Origin: a virus
Strand: one strand, 5' to 3'
IMG/VR virus record: IMGVR_UViG_3300021962_000330
Span: 1-35,003 of that record
Length of the DNA: 35,003 nt
Below the pieces are notes generated by a model. It was not told the DNA's origin. It saw only the letters and a list, made by a program, of their open reading frames with translations, and made no database searches. Numbering within the stretch: position 1 is the stretch's first letter; each line of letters opens with the position of its first letter. Shown piece after piece: positions 22,555-29,105 of this stretch. A program made the position numbers and the translations under genes.

Positions 22555-22878
22555 ATGGCAACTAAGAAAACAACAAAGAAATCAGTTAAGCCCGCTAAGA
22601 AGGCGGCATCTAAGAAAGCAGTGGCAATGAACATAATCAAGCATAAGAGAGTAGTAATGGAGTTGGTGGGTACGGAATCCCTTCCCGAAATGGTGTTTGT
22701 TTCAGCAGCGCCGGCATGGGCTAAGAGTATCGTAGGTAAGAGGTATGTAAACGAAACCCGAGCGAAAGCAGTAATCGAAGCCTTAGATGCGGAGAAGCTC
22801 ATATCTAAGGGAGCTAAATCGGTCCTTAAAGAAATGGATGCGGCCGGTATCACCCCACTTGATGTAGATAGTATTTAA
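22555..22878 (+). CDS. Basic protein with histone H1-like N-terminal tail, 107 aa
   Basis: ATG 22555 (MATKKTTKKSVKPAKKAASK) follows an A-rich leader. The first 25 residues are Lys/Ala-rich, like histone H1 tails or DNA-binding tails. The rest (about 26-107) is a compact mixed domain with a helix that reads ETRAKAVIEALDAEKLISKG. It may bind nucleic acid (inference). It lies directly after the tRNA-like structures. Confidence 0.65.
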   Translation: MATKKTTKKSVKPAKKAASKKAVAMNIIKHKRVVMELVGTESLPEMVFVSAAPAWAKSIVGKRYVNETRAKAVIEALDAEKLISKGAKSVLKEMDAAGITPLDVDSI

Positions 22879-22885
22879 AAATAAA

Positions 22886-22917
22886 TTTGGAATACTCGGG
22901 TATTTTTCGTATCTTTG
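22886..22917 (+). promoter_or_regulatory. Promoter with ACTCGGG spacer
   Basis: TTTG 22886-22889, ACTCGGG, TTTTTCG, TATCTTTG 22910-22917. The gene begins about 96 bases later, leaving a structured leader. Confidence 0.75.
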
Positions 22918-22941
22918 GTATTCTATAAAGATAATGGGTAA

Positions 22942-23004
22942 GGACCACCCCATATTAAAAGTGGTTCAAAATAACAAAAACCTGGCGGTGAGAGAGGTCA
23001 ACCG
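22942..23004 (+). promoter_or_regulatory. Structured leader of the gene at 23014
   Basis: GGACCAC (22942-22948) pairs with GTGGTTC (22961-22967), and CGGT (22986-22989) with ACCG (23001-23004). The leader could control translation. An ATG at 22934 opens a frame overlapping the next gene but looks unlike a protein. Confidence 0.4.
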
Positions 23005-23013
23005 TAGTAAATT

Positions 23014-23208
23014 ATGGCTAATAAGTCAAAAGCAGCAGCAAAGCGTGGAAACATCTATGAGACAGTTTCTAACAACATTCAGAAAATCACTCGTCCATCA
23101 GGTACTGTAAGTTACCGTGTGAGAGTAAGTGAAGATGGTGTAATGTATTCTCAATACGAAACATCATTGAAGAAAGCGAAAGCATTACGCAATAGCTGGG
23201 TAGGATAA
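23014..23208 (+). CDS. Small AP2/integrase-N-like DNA-binding protein, 64 aa
   Basis: GNIYETVSNNIQKITRPSG then YRVRVSEDG and SLKKAKALRNSW resemble the three-strand plus helix fold of AP2-like or phage-integrase arm-binding domains. There is no catalytic part, so it is a stand-alone domain or a remnant. It may bind DNA as a regulator (inference). Confidence 0.55.
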   Translation: MANKSKAAAKRGNIYETVSNNIQKITRPSGTVSYRVRVSEDGVMYSQYETSLKKAKALRNSWVG

Positions 23209-23325
23209 GATACTAAGATAAGGGACTGGTGTATAACCGGTCCCATATCAAAAAAATCCAATATCACTATACTTATTAAAGTTACAATAAAGAGTAAACA
23301 ATTTAAACAAACAAACAAAAGAAAG

Positions 23326-23499
23326 ATGAAAAAAGTAATCGCAATTTTCGCAATCGCAACTACATTGGTAGCTTGTGGAGGTAAAGGTACAAACGAAGCT
23401 ACAACTGATTCAACAGCAGTAGCGGTAGATTCAGCAGTAGTAACCGCTGATACCACAGCCGTAGATACAACAGCGGCTCCTGCAGTAGAAGTAAAGTAA
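23326..23499 (+). CDS. Small lipoprotein, 57 aa
   Basis: ATG 23326 to TAA 23497-23499: MKKVIAIFAIATTLVACGGK, with lipobox LVAC and lipid-attached Cys17, then a low-complexity region of Ala, Thr, Val and Asp (TDSTAVAVDSAVV). Small lipoproteins of this form are common in Bacteroidota. It should be anchored in a membrane. A probable terminator follows 25 bases after the stop. Confidence 0.75.
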   Translation: MKKVIAIFAIATTLVACGGKGTNEATTDSTAVAVDSAVVTADTTAVDTTAAPAVEVK

Positions 23500-23524
23500 T
23501 TAGAGCAGGGTTAGTAATATAATT

Positions 23525-23554
23525 AAGGGTATCCTTTTAGGGTATCCTTTTTTT
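23525..23554 (+). terminator. Probable terminator after the lipoprotein gene
   Basis: AAGGGTA (23525-23531) pairs with TATCCTT (23543-23549) with one wobble, followed by a run of seven T. The sequence also reads as a direct repeat of GGGTATCCTTTT. Confidence 0.55.
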
Positions 23555-23815
23555 ATGCCCAATTGCAGTAAATACCTCAGGCAGAAGACGGGTGCGGAGG
23601 CGGCTAATCAGTATAGGTAACTTGTAGTTTATACGAAATCTATACAAAATAACTTACAATATAGGTATAAACTATTAGTTATAAAACTGGAGAAATCTGG
23701 AATTCTGTTCCAGAACTGTAAAGTACTGATAATCAATCACTTACATATAGGGGATGGGTATATACATAACTCATTGATTATCAAGCAACAATTTTAAAAA
23801 TAAATGGACTTTCTC
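23555..23815 (+). other. Non-coding stretch with hairpins and dyads
   Basis: No credible gene. It holds a G-rich string near 23590 like that of the short RNAs at 20.2 and 21.2 kb, a 7-base hairpin TCTGGAA (23696-23702)/TTCCAGA (23708-23714), and two ATCAAT-type dyad strings (near 23728 and 23773) in opposite orientations. Repeated GTATA, TATAC and ACTTACAA strings suggest a regulatory or decayed origin-like stretch. Confidence 0.4.
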
Positions 23816-23846
23816 TTGGATATATGGTAAAGACCCCCTATCTTTA
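23815..23846 (+). promoter_or_regulatory. Promoter, TTG and TATCTTTA
   Basis: CTTG 23815-23818 and TATCTTTA 23839-23846, then CTATGTAATAAATG. Its position shows that the following gene must start after 23850. Confidence 0.6.
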
Positions 23847-23868
23847 CTATGTAATAAATGATAAGAAT

Positions 23869-24171
23869 ATGAATAATCACTATGTTAATTTCGCCGCTAG
23901 TAAAATGAGTAATAACCCTAAGTTTGAGGTAATCGTTACCTATACTGACTTTATGGGTAGAATCCACAATATCGTATGTAAGTCCCGTCCGGCGTTAAAA
24001 AGGGCTAATGAGTTCTTAAAGATGTTCAAAACTGAATCGGTTAAGATTAATAAGATCTTGAGTGAGTATCCGGTTAAGATGGGTAAGTTCCCTAAAAAGT
24101 ACCATTCTGAAATAAAGAACGAATTGGCTGTGGCTGGTTTCGGTTCGGTATCTAATTTCCTTATTAAGTAA
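23869..24171 (+). CDS. Hypothetical basic protein, 100 aa
   Basis: ATG 23869 (MNNHYVNFAASKMSNNPKFE) is chosen because an upstream ATG at 23824 lies within the promoter. Basic, with helix RPALKRANEFLKMFKTES. First gene of its cassette. Function unknown. Confidence 0.6.
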   Translation: MNNHYVNFAASKMSNNPKFEVIVTYTDFMGRIHNIVCKSRPALKRANEFLKMFKTESVKINKILSEYPVKMGKFPKKYHSEIKNELAVAGFGSVSNFLIK

Positions 24172-24174
24172 TTT

Positions 24175-24188
24175 AAACCCCTTATACT
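24175..24188 (+). promoter_or_regulatory. C-rich linker between stop and start
   Basis: AAACCCCTTATACT lies directly before ATG 24189 and 3 bases after the preceding TAA. One of seven such linkers that end at a gene start. Confidence 0.6.
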
Positions 24189-24443
24189 ATGAATAGTAAT
24201 ACTCAAAAGTTAGTTAGTGTGTTTTCTCAAGATGAGTTATCCGCTTTAATGACAGCTGTGGCTGGTTATGTGAATACGAAACGTAAACAAGGTAGAAGTA
24301 CCGGTACGGAGGTCCAAGCGTTCAATAAGATTGTAGATGCCCTATTGGTATCCAACTATCTAAACGCTGTGGAGGTGGATGTTAAGCCCGGTAGAGTGGG
24401 TGTGGCTGAATATAAGTTAGCGGAGGCGGCTGGACAGTACTAA
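24189..24443 (+). CDS. Hypothetical protein, 84 aa
   Basis: Begins MNSNTQKLVSVFSQDELSAL; mostly helical with Ala and Val. Second gene of its cassette. No motif recognised. Confidence 0.6.
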   Translation: MNSNTQKLVSVFSQDELSALMTAVAGYVNTKRKQGRSTGTEVQAFNKIVDALLVSNYLNAVEVDVKPGRVGVAEYKLAEAAGQY

Positions 24444-24451
24444 AAGATTTT

Positions 24452-24473
24452 TTATTGAGAATCAATGAGTTAC
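24452..24473. repeat. Dyad element ATTGA-GAA-TCAAT with GAGTTAC
   Basis: Same element and orientation as at 25075 and, with two base changes, 25694. It lies about 30 bases upstream of the next -33 box. Confidence 0.6.
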
Positions 24474-24503
24474 GAATTATAGGGAAAAAAATGTCCTAAA
24501 ACC

Positions 24504-24535
24504 CTTGTTTATATCAGGGATTATTCGTATGTTTA
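24504..24535 (+). promoter_or_regulatory. Cassette promoter, TTG and TATGTTTA
   Basis: CTTG 24504-24507, TTCG, TATGTTTA 24528-24535, then CTATGTAATAAAG. Drives 24559. Confidence 0.75.
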
Positions 24536-24558
24536 CTATGTAATAAAGATTAAGAGTT

Positions 24559-24759
24559 ATGAAAAATTATCAGATTATCCTTACAGCCATCCTTTCTTTC
24601 GGAGTGGCTATCAGTATCCTTAATGGTACAGCCCAGCAGTATGTAACCTTCGCTGGTGAGTTGAACGAATTAGGATGTGCAGTTATCGCCCTTACTATGG
24701 GTATGTTATCTACCTTCGCCATCGATTGGAAAGGCTTCATTCAGTTTTTAAACAAATAA
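24559..24759 (+). CDS. Small membrane protein, 66 aa
   Basis: Two transmembrane segments (about residues 4-22 and 37-56). Begins MKNYQIILTAILSFGVAISI. No motif recognised. Linked to the next gene by the C-rich linker at 24757. Confidence 0.6.
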   Translation: MKNYQIILTAILSFGVAISILNGTAQQYVTFAGELNELGCAVIALTMGMLSTFAIDWKGFIQFLNK

Positions 24760-24770
24760 CCCCTTACACT
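24757..24770 (+). promoter_or_regulatory. C-rich linker between stop and start
   Basis: TAACCCCTTACACT, starting with the stop of the previous gene and ending at ATG 24771. Confidence 0.6.
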
Positions 24771-25058
24771 ATGATTATTTCAGAATTGAATCTTACAGAG
24801 TTAGAATCTAAAGTACTTGAATCTTTTATTGGTGGCTTATACGCTGAGCCGGGCTTCTCCGATGTGGATGCCAACGATATAGCTAGTGACTTGGGTATAT
24901 CCACAAAAATCATTAGAGGTGCATTGGGTTCATTAGTTAAGAAAGAAATCGTATCGCTGGATGAGAATGATAGCGGATATGTTATTATCTACCTTAACAC
25001 AAAGTATTGGCCGTTAGTTAATGAGAATTGGGCTGAAGAAGCCAAAGGTTACCTATAA
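24771..25058 (+). CDS. Winged-helix-like protein, 95 aa
   Basis: ATG 24771 follows the C-rich linker; a longer in-frame extension upstream overlaps the membrane gene and is unlikely. The product has the pattern of a winged helix-turn-helix: DANDIASDLGISTKIIRGAL (about residues 39-58) as helix-turn-helix, then a beta wing (SGYVIIYLN). It may be a transcriptional regulator of the cassettes (inference). Confidence 0.6.
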   Translation: MIISELNLTELESKVLESFIGGLYAEPGFSDVDANDIASDLGISTKIIRGALGSLVKKEIVSLDENDSGYVIIYLNTKYWPLVNENWAEEAKGYL

Positions 25059-25074
25059 TCCCCTAAAAATAATT

Positions 25075-25096
25075 TTATTGAGAATCAATGAGTTAC
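25075..25096. repeat. Dyad element ATTGA-GAA-TCAAT with GAGTTAC
   Basis: Identical over 22 bases to the element at 24452. Lies after the winged-helix gene and upstream of the next promoter. Confidence 0.6.
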
Positions 25097-25127
25097 GGGC
25101 TAGGGTCCAAAAATAAATGGGTAAACC

Positions 25128-25159
25128 CTTGTTTATATCCCGTATTATTCGTATGTTTA
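25128..25159 (+). promoter_or_regulatory. Cassette promoter, TTG and TATGTTTA
   Basis: CTTG 25128-25131, TTCG, TATGTTTA 25152-25159, then CTATGTAATAAAAG. Drives 25184. Confidence 0.75.
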
Positions 25160-25183
25160 CTATGTAATAAAAGATAAGATAAT

Positions 25184-25450
25184 ATGAATAGTGTTGAAAC
25201 CCTCAAAGAAGCAATCACCGGTGTTAAGTTCACCCCAGCCCAAAAAGCCGTAGTATCTAAGTTGTTGGATGGCTGGATTATCGTAGTAGTTAATAGACAC
25301 TACCTCAATGGTGGTGAATATATGTGGAGGACTCCTTATTCGGAAAACCTACAACACGCCGGTAAAGTATATAAGGCCTTTTGGAATGTGTTTTATGAAA
25401 TCAAACGCCAGAAAGGTATCAAAGTAGAAACTAATTTATTTATTGTTTAA
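25184..25450 (+). CDS. Hypothetical protein, 88 aa
   Basis: Begins MNSVETLKEAITGVKFTPAQ; mixed alpha/beta with aromatic residues (HLYK and FWNVFY). First gene of its cassette. Function unknown. Confidence 0.6.
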   Translation: MNSVETLKEAITGVKFTPAQKAVVSKLLDGWIIVVVNRHYLNGGEYMWRTPYSENLQHAGKVYKAFWNVFYEIKRQKGIKVETNLFIV

Positions 25451-25460
25451 ACCCCTTAAT
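25449..25460 (+). promoter_or_regulatory. C-rich linker between stop and start
   Basis: AAACCCCTTAAT, overlapping the end of the TAA stop and ending at ATG 25461. Confidence 0.55.
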
Positions 25461-25685
25461 ATGAGAATAGACTCAGATACCCTAGTCCTTATACGCTCCG
25501 AGTTTGGTGAGTTCGATGTATCACAAGTCATTGGAGGCTCAAACGCTATATACCTTCGATTTGGTTATTGGAGGCGAGTAAATGCCCGAAAGCTTCAAGA
25601 CCTGATAGGTTCACATGCGGAGGTAGTGGAGGACGATATAGATGATGATGACTGTGGGACCCTATATTCCTACAAACTAATTTAA
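25461..25685 (+). CDS. Hypothetical protein with acidic C-terminus, 74 aa
   Basis: ATG 25461 after the linker. Beta-rich start, then HAEVVEDDIDDDDCGTL near the end. Second gene of its cassette. Confidence 0.6.
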   Translation: MRIDSDTLVLIRSEFGEFDVSQVIGGSNAIYLRFGYWRRVNARKLQDLIGSHAEVVEDDIDDDDCGTLYSYKLI

Positions 25686-25693
25686 AAATAATT

Positions 25694-25715
25694 TTATTGA
25701 GTATCAACGAGTTAA
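25694..25715. repeat. Dyad element TTGA-GTA-TCAA with GAGTTA
   Basis: Variant of the elements at 24452 and 25075. It lies about 30 bases upstream of the next -33 box. Confidence 0.55.
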
Positions 25716-25745
25716 GCCTCGAGCTCAAAAATAATTGATAAAACC

Positions 25746-25777
25746 CTTGTTTTACTCGGGTTTTATTCGTATGTTTA
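25746..25777 (+). promoter_or_regulatory. Cassette promoter with ACTCGGG spacer
   Basis: CTTG 25746-25749, ACTCGGG, TTCG, TATGTTTA 25770-25777, then CTATGTAATAAAACG. Drives 25801. Confidence 0.75.
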
Positions 25778-25800
25778 CTATGTAATAAAACGATAAAGAT

Positions 25801-26055
25801 ATGAGTTATTTAAGATTCGACCGCCATCAGACCTTCAATAGTGAAATGATGGACTACCATTCAGATACCCTTAGAGCGGTAGAGGACTTCTATATGGACC
25901 AGAATAAGAGTTGGTTCAATGAGGTGTACAATATGTTATGTGGTATATGGGATGGTTACCTATATACTGACCTTTTGGAATCAGCTAAACAGCTAGGGCT
26001 TCCAACACATATCACCAACCGTATCGAATACACAATCAATTTCATTCAAAAATAA
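25801..26055 (+). CDS. Hypothetical protein, 84 aa
   Basis: Begins MSYLRFDRHQTFNSEMMDYH; helical and aromatic. First gene of its cassette. No motif. Confidence 0.6.
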   Translation: MSYLRFDRHQTFNSEMMDYHSDTLRAVEDFYMDQNKSWFNEVYNMLCGIWDGYLYTDLLESAKQLGLPTHITNRIEYTINFIQK

Positions 26056-26067
26056 ACCCCTTATACT
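26056..26067 (+). promoter_or_regulatory. C-rich linker between stop and start
   Basis: ACCCCTTATACT fills exactly the 12 bases between TAA 26053-26055 and ATG 26068; the best example of the consensus. Confidence 0.6.
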
Positions 26068-26604
26068 ATGAGTAACTTAAAAGTATCTATTGGTGGTACT
26101 ATCTACCAAATCAATGAAAAAGCTTTCCGTAATACCGGTTACAATAAAGAGCCTATTACCCCTTACTTCTATGTATCCCATGCGGCGGCTGGACAGCTAG
26201 TTAAACAATTCGTTAAAAAGAACTATCCGAATGTGGAGTGTAGAGTATCCTCTAGCTCATTCGCTGGTGGTAACTCGCTGGATGTGCATGTGTGTAACCC
26301 CGATGGGACACCTATTCCAAACGCACAGTTCGAAGCTATAAATAATTTCGCTAATCTATTTGAGTATGGTAGATATGATGGTATGCATGATATATACGAA
26401 TCATACGAAAACTCTGGACTACGGACTGATAATGGTACGGAGTTAAAGGCTGGTGTGAAGTATGTGAGAACGGAGAATAGACCGGCATGGGGCACCCCTC
26501 AATACGTCCTGAATGGGATTCGTAATGGTGAGTGTACTTGGGAGAGTATAGCCCGATACATAACCCCTAAAGTGTTGGAGCAGGCTAGAGCCCTGGCAGC
26601 TTAA
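26068..26604 (+). CDS. LPD29-domain protein, 178 aa
   Basis: Residues about 36-110 match the pattern of the large polyvalent protein-associated domain LPD29: AAAGQLVKQFVKKNYPNVEC, SSSSFAGGNSLDVHV and YGRYDGMHDIYE. LPD domains occur in mobile-element and phage proteins; their function is not settled. The C-terminal region is Trp/Arg-rich. Second gene of its cassette. Followed by 450 bases without a gene. Confidence 0.72.
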   Translation: MSNLKVSIGGTIYQINEKAFRNTGYNKEPITPYFYVSHAAAGQLVKQFVKKNYPNVECRVSSSSFAGGNSLDVHVCNPDGTPIPNAQFEAINNFANLFEYGRYDGMHDIYESYENSGLRTDNGTELKAGVKYVRTENRPAWGTPQYVLNGIRNGECTWESIARYITPKVLEQARALAA

Positions 26605-26953
26605 TCCCTCTTTTGGGTTTTTGGTGTATTTCGGTCTACCTACCTTCGAGGGGCAGGGGGGGACTGAATTACTTGGAACTCTGCGAATATTGCTTTCGCA
26701 AGACCCACGCCTAACCCTTTCACGTATGGAGCAAGACTTTTTCGGGTATAGGGTTTTTATAGGGTAAAGGTGACCTTAGGGTATCTTTCCTTATAGGTGT
26801 ATATCAATTTAGCTGGATTCCTTTTAGGTAGGTTTAGACCCCCTTATTTTAACCCCTTTTAGGACCGGATGGGTATTTGGATGGCTGGATGATTTGAGGG
26901 GCTTAAAACGGAAATAAACCCTATAATATGTAAAATGTTGAAAACCAATGGTT
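26605..26953 (+). other. Non-coding stretch, possibly a decayed cassette
   Basis: No credible gene. It contains a hairpin TGCGAA/TTCGCA near 26682-26700, several decayed copies of AACCCCTTTT, and near 26915-26933 the string TAAACCCTATAATATGTAA, where the C-rich linker is followed by ATG and at once by TAA. This looks like a cassette whose second gene is missing. Confidence 0.45.
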
Positions 26954-26976
26954 TATAACTCGTTGATACTCAATAA
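26954..26976. repeat. Dyad element in inverted orientation
   Basis: TAACTCGTTGATACTCAATAAAG is the reverse complement of the element at 25694 (TTGAGTATCAACGAGTTA). Its inversion shows that the element can function or move in either direction. Confidence 0.55.
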
Positions 26977-27003
26977 AGAATTTTGAAAAAAAATGCCTAA
27001 AAG

Positions 27004-27035
27004 CTTGTTTATATGGGGAATTATTCGTAGTTTTA
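27004..27035 (+). promoter_or_regulatory. Cassette promoter, TTG and TAGTTTTA
   Basis: CTTG 27004-27007, TTCG, TAGTTTTA 27028-27035, then CTATGTAACAAAAA. Drives 27058. Confidence 0.7.
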
Positions 27036-27057
27036 CTATGTAACAAAAATTAAGATT

Positions 27058-27402
27058 ATGGTATATGTTGATTCTTTCTTCCCTTCTCAATCAGAATGGG
27101 ATATGTTTATGGACAGGGTACATAGTGTATCCCACTTTGTTAAACCTATTGATATATGGGTGGATGAAGTTACTAAGGTATCCTCTATTGATTATGATGA
27201 GGTGTACACATTCGTAACTATTAAAAATGGTGAGTTCGGAGAATCTAAGCGCTTCTTCCTTCGTAGTTGGGAAATCAATCCTAACCATGCTAATCCACAT
27301 ACAAAGTATTATATCGATGATTTGTATTCGATGGATTCGCTTAAACCTACACTTAGAAAGGATAGGACAAACATTATTAAGTTCATTCAAAATAGTATAT
27401 AA
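27058..27402 (+). CDS. Hypothetical protein, 114 aa
   Basis: Begins MVYVDSFFPSQSEWDMFMDR; beta-rich and aromatic. First gene of the last cassette run (27.0-28.7 kb). Function unknown. Confidence 0.6.
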   Translation: MVYVDSFFPSQSEWDMFMDRVHSVSHFVKPIDIWVDEVTKVSSIDYDEVYTFVTIKNGEFGESKRFFLRSWEINPNHANPHTKYYIDDLYSMDSLKPTLRKDRTNIIKFIQNSI

Positions 27403-27419
27403 AATATAAAACGTAAAAT

Positions 27420-27986
27420 ATGAAAAACAATGTAAATGGTGGTGGTGGTTCAAATCCTTACTTAGATGGATTAAAAGCTAAGGTAGAGGCGGATAAGGCC
27501 GTTTCCCTATTGAGTGGATACTTCAAAGGTAAGGTTATCCAATTGGGTAAGAAACAATTGTATAAGGTGAATACCCCTAGCCCTTTCTTCGTACTAATTA
27601 CTTCTGCTCCATCTAATCTTAAATTGGATAAGGTGGTTAAGGGATTGATGAAGGAGCATGGTTCATTGCCCTTCTATATTATCTTCACCCGTACGTTGGC
27701 GGATTATCCAACCAACCCAAAGACAGTTCAAGCGTATTATTCTAAGTTGAGAATTATCAATAAGAGTAAAGGTAAGTTTAAGGGCTCTATTATTGGTATA
27801 GAGGAATTAACAACCCAATTGGCATCTATGAGAAAGGGAGAAAGAATTCCGTTGACTATAGATAGAGTTAAAGATGCTCCATCCGTATTGGGATTGGATT
27901 CATACATTAAGGAGAAATTCGGATTAACCCCTAAGACAACTAAATCTATTATTCAGGCTATTAAGAATCATTATAACATTATATAA
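27420..27986 (+). CDS. Hypothetical basic protein, 188 aa
   Basis: A Gly-rich start (NNVNGGGGSNPYLDG), then a mixed alpha/beta domain and a Lys-rich C-terminus (TPKTTKSIIQAIKNHY). The pattern FFVLITSAPSNLKLDKV resembles no family I know. It lies 17 bases after the previous gene. Confidence 0.6.
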   Translation: MKNNVNGGGGSNPYLDGLKAKVEADKAVSLLSGYFKGKVIQLGKKQLYKVNTPSPFFVLITSAPSNLKLDKVVKGLMKEHGSLPFYIIFTRTLADYPTNPKTVQAYYSKLRIINKSKGKFKGSIIGIEELTTQLASMRKGERIPLTIDRVKDAPSVLGLDSYIKEKFGLTPKTTKSIIQAIKNHYNII

Positions 27987-28004
27987 CAAATAAAAATTCA
28001 GATT

Positions 28005-28244
28005 ATGAAAAGTTTTAAAATCAGAGAAGGTATCGTACATATTGATGGAGTACTATACGGACAAACCCCTACGGAACTAAAGGTTAAGGGAAAGGCAGGT
28101 AACATCCATTCTATTAACATTCCATCTAAAGGCCAATTCTTTCCTATCGGCGGAGAGTTCATCGATTCAACCCTAAAGGTAACGGATGATTCTACCGGCA
28201 TTATGGAAGATACAAAAGGGAAACGTAAATCAAAATCTAAGTAA
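28005..28244 (+). CDS. Small beta-rich protein with Lys-rich tail, 79 aa
   Basis: Beta-rich core (HIDGVLYGQTPTELKVKG) and a basic end (DTKGKRKSKSK). It might bind nucleic acid; no domain recognised. 3 bases before the next gene. Confidence 0.55.
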   Translation: MKSFKIREGIVHIDGVLYGQTPTELKVKGKAGNIHSINIPSKGQFFPIGGEFIDSTLKVTDDSTGIMEDTKGKRKSKSK

Positions 28245-28247
28245 CCT

Positions 28248-28478
28248 ATGTTTGTTGTATTATTAACTACGTTCGCATTCCTATTGAATACCGCTGGTGC
28301 ATTAGGGATTCATGCCTTAGTAGATGATAGCGTAAGGGAGAGGTATCTAAATAGTGTATGGGTTAAGGTCCTACTCCTTATTCCGCCTGTATCTATTGTA
28401 CTTGCATTTATTACCTTATCCTATGGTGTGCTATTTTTAATATACTTAGCACTTTCAAATTATTTTTCAAACAATTAA
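28248..28478 (+). CDS. Small membrane protein, 76 aa
   Basis: Two transmembrane segments (about 2-20 and 37-70). Its stop merges into the C-rich linker ACCCCTATACT before the next gene. Confidence 0.6.
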   Translation: MFVVLLTTFAFLLNTAGALGIHALVDDSVRERYLNSVWVKVLLLIPPVSIVLAFITLSYGVLFLIYLALSNYFSNN

Positions 28479-28489
28479 ACCCCTATACT
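28479..28489 (+). promoter_or_regulatory. C-rich linker between stop and start
   Basis: ACCCCTATACT fills the space between TAA 28476-28478 and ATG 28490. Confidence 0.55.
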
Positions 28490-28732
28490 ATGAGTAGATA
28501 TAACTATTTTAACGATGTCCAAGCTTATGAGGCTTTGGAAGAAAAACGGGCTAAGATTCAAATGGACCCAGCTTATCAACAATGGGTTCAAGAGCTGAGG
28601 ATTTCGCAATCGTATGTAGAGCCGGAAGGTGCTATCAGAGCGAAGCTCCTCAATGAACAATATGATTTTTCTAGCAAAACGACTAAATCACCAATTTTGA
28701 ATTTCTTAAAGCTGAAAGGATTATGGAGTTAA
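28490..28732 (+). CDS. Hypothetical helical protein, 80 aa
   Basis: Begins MSRYNYFNDVQAYEALEEKR; helical and charged. Overlaps the next gene by 10 bases. Function unknown. Confidence 0.6.
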   Translation: MSRYNYFNDVQAYEALEEKRAKIQMDPAYQQWVQELRISQSYVEPEGAIRAKLLNEQYDFSSKTTKSPILNFLKLKGLWS

Positions 28733-29100
28733 TCATTGAAGGTTTACATAAGTTGATATTGAAAACCTTTTCGGGTAGAAAGATAAGCGATATAACTGTA
28801 AAGAATAGGACTAGAAAATCTATTCCTCAAGATACTGCTTATGTATTTACTATTAAAGAGTTACCTAAACCGCATCAATTTAAAATCAATGGTATGGGTA
28901 AGAGTTGGGAAAGTGAGCATGAGGTGTGGTTGAGTAAGTTTCCGAATGCGTATGGTAAGTATGAGATGTTCGTAATGGGATTGCATGGTGTGACTTGTTA
29001 TGAGATGGAATTATTTGATGTTAAAAGCTTAGAGGCTTTTAGTTTAGTAATGAATGTAGTATTGGAAAGATGTAAAGAGTATTGGGTAAGTTTAAAGTAA
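28723..29100 (+). CDS. Possible divergent MLTIEN-family protein, 125 aa
   Basis: Begins MELIIEGLHKLILKTF, similar in shape to the family start, then a beta-rich middle and a closing helix VKSLEAFSLVMNVVLERCKE. The match is weaker than for the other members, so membership is tentative. It opens the second cluster. Confidence 0.5.
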   Translation: MELIIEGLHKLILKTFSGRKISDITVKNRTRKSIPQDTAYVFTIKELPKPHQFKINGMGKSWESEHEVWLSKFPNAYGKYEMFVMGLHGVTCYEMELFDVKSLEAFSLVMNVVLERCKEYWVSLK

Positions 29101-29105
29101 AAGGT

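Noticed and set aside
22934-23110. Frame of 58 codons in the leader before 23014
   Set aside because: It overlaps the next gene in another frame and has no convincing protein pattern; the leader's hairpins explain the sequence better.
23151-23456. Minus-strand frame of 101 codons
   Set aside because: It is the antisense of the small lipoprotein gene, which has a clear lipobox and start.
27091-27453. Minus-strand frame of 120 codons
   Set aside because: Antisense of the gene at 27058, which has a matching promoter and leader.
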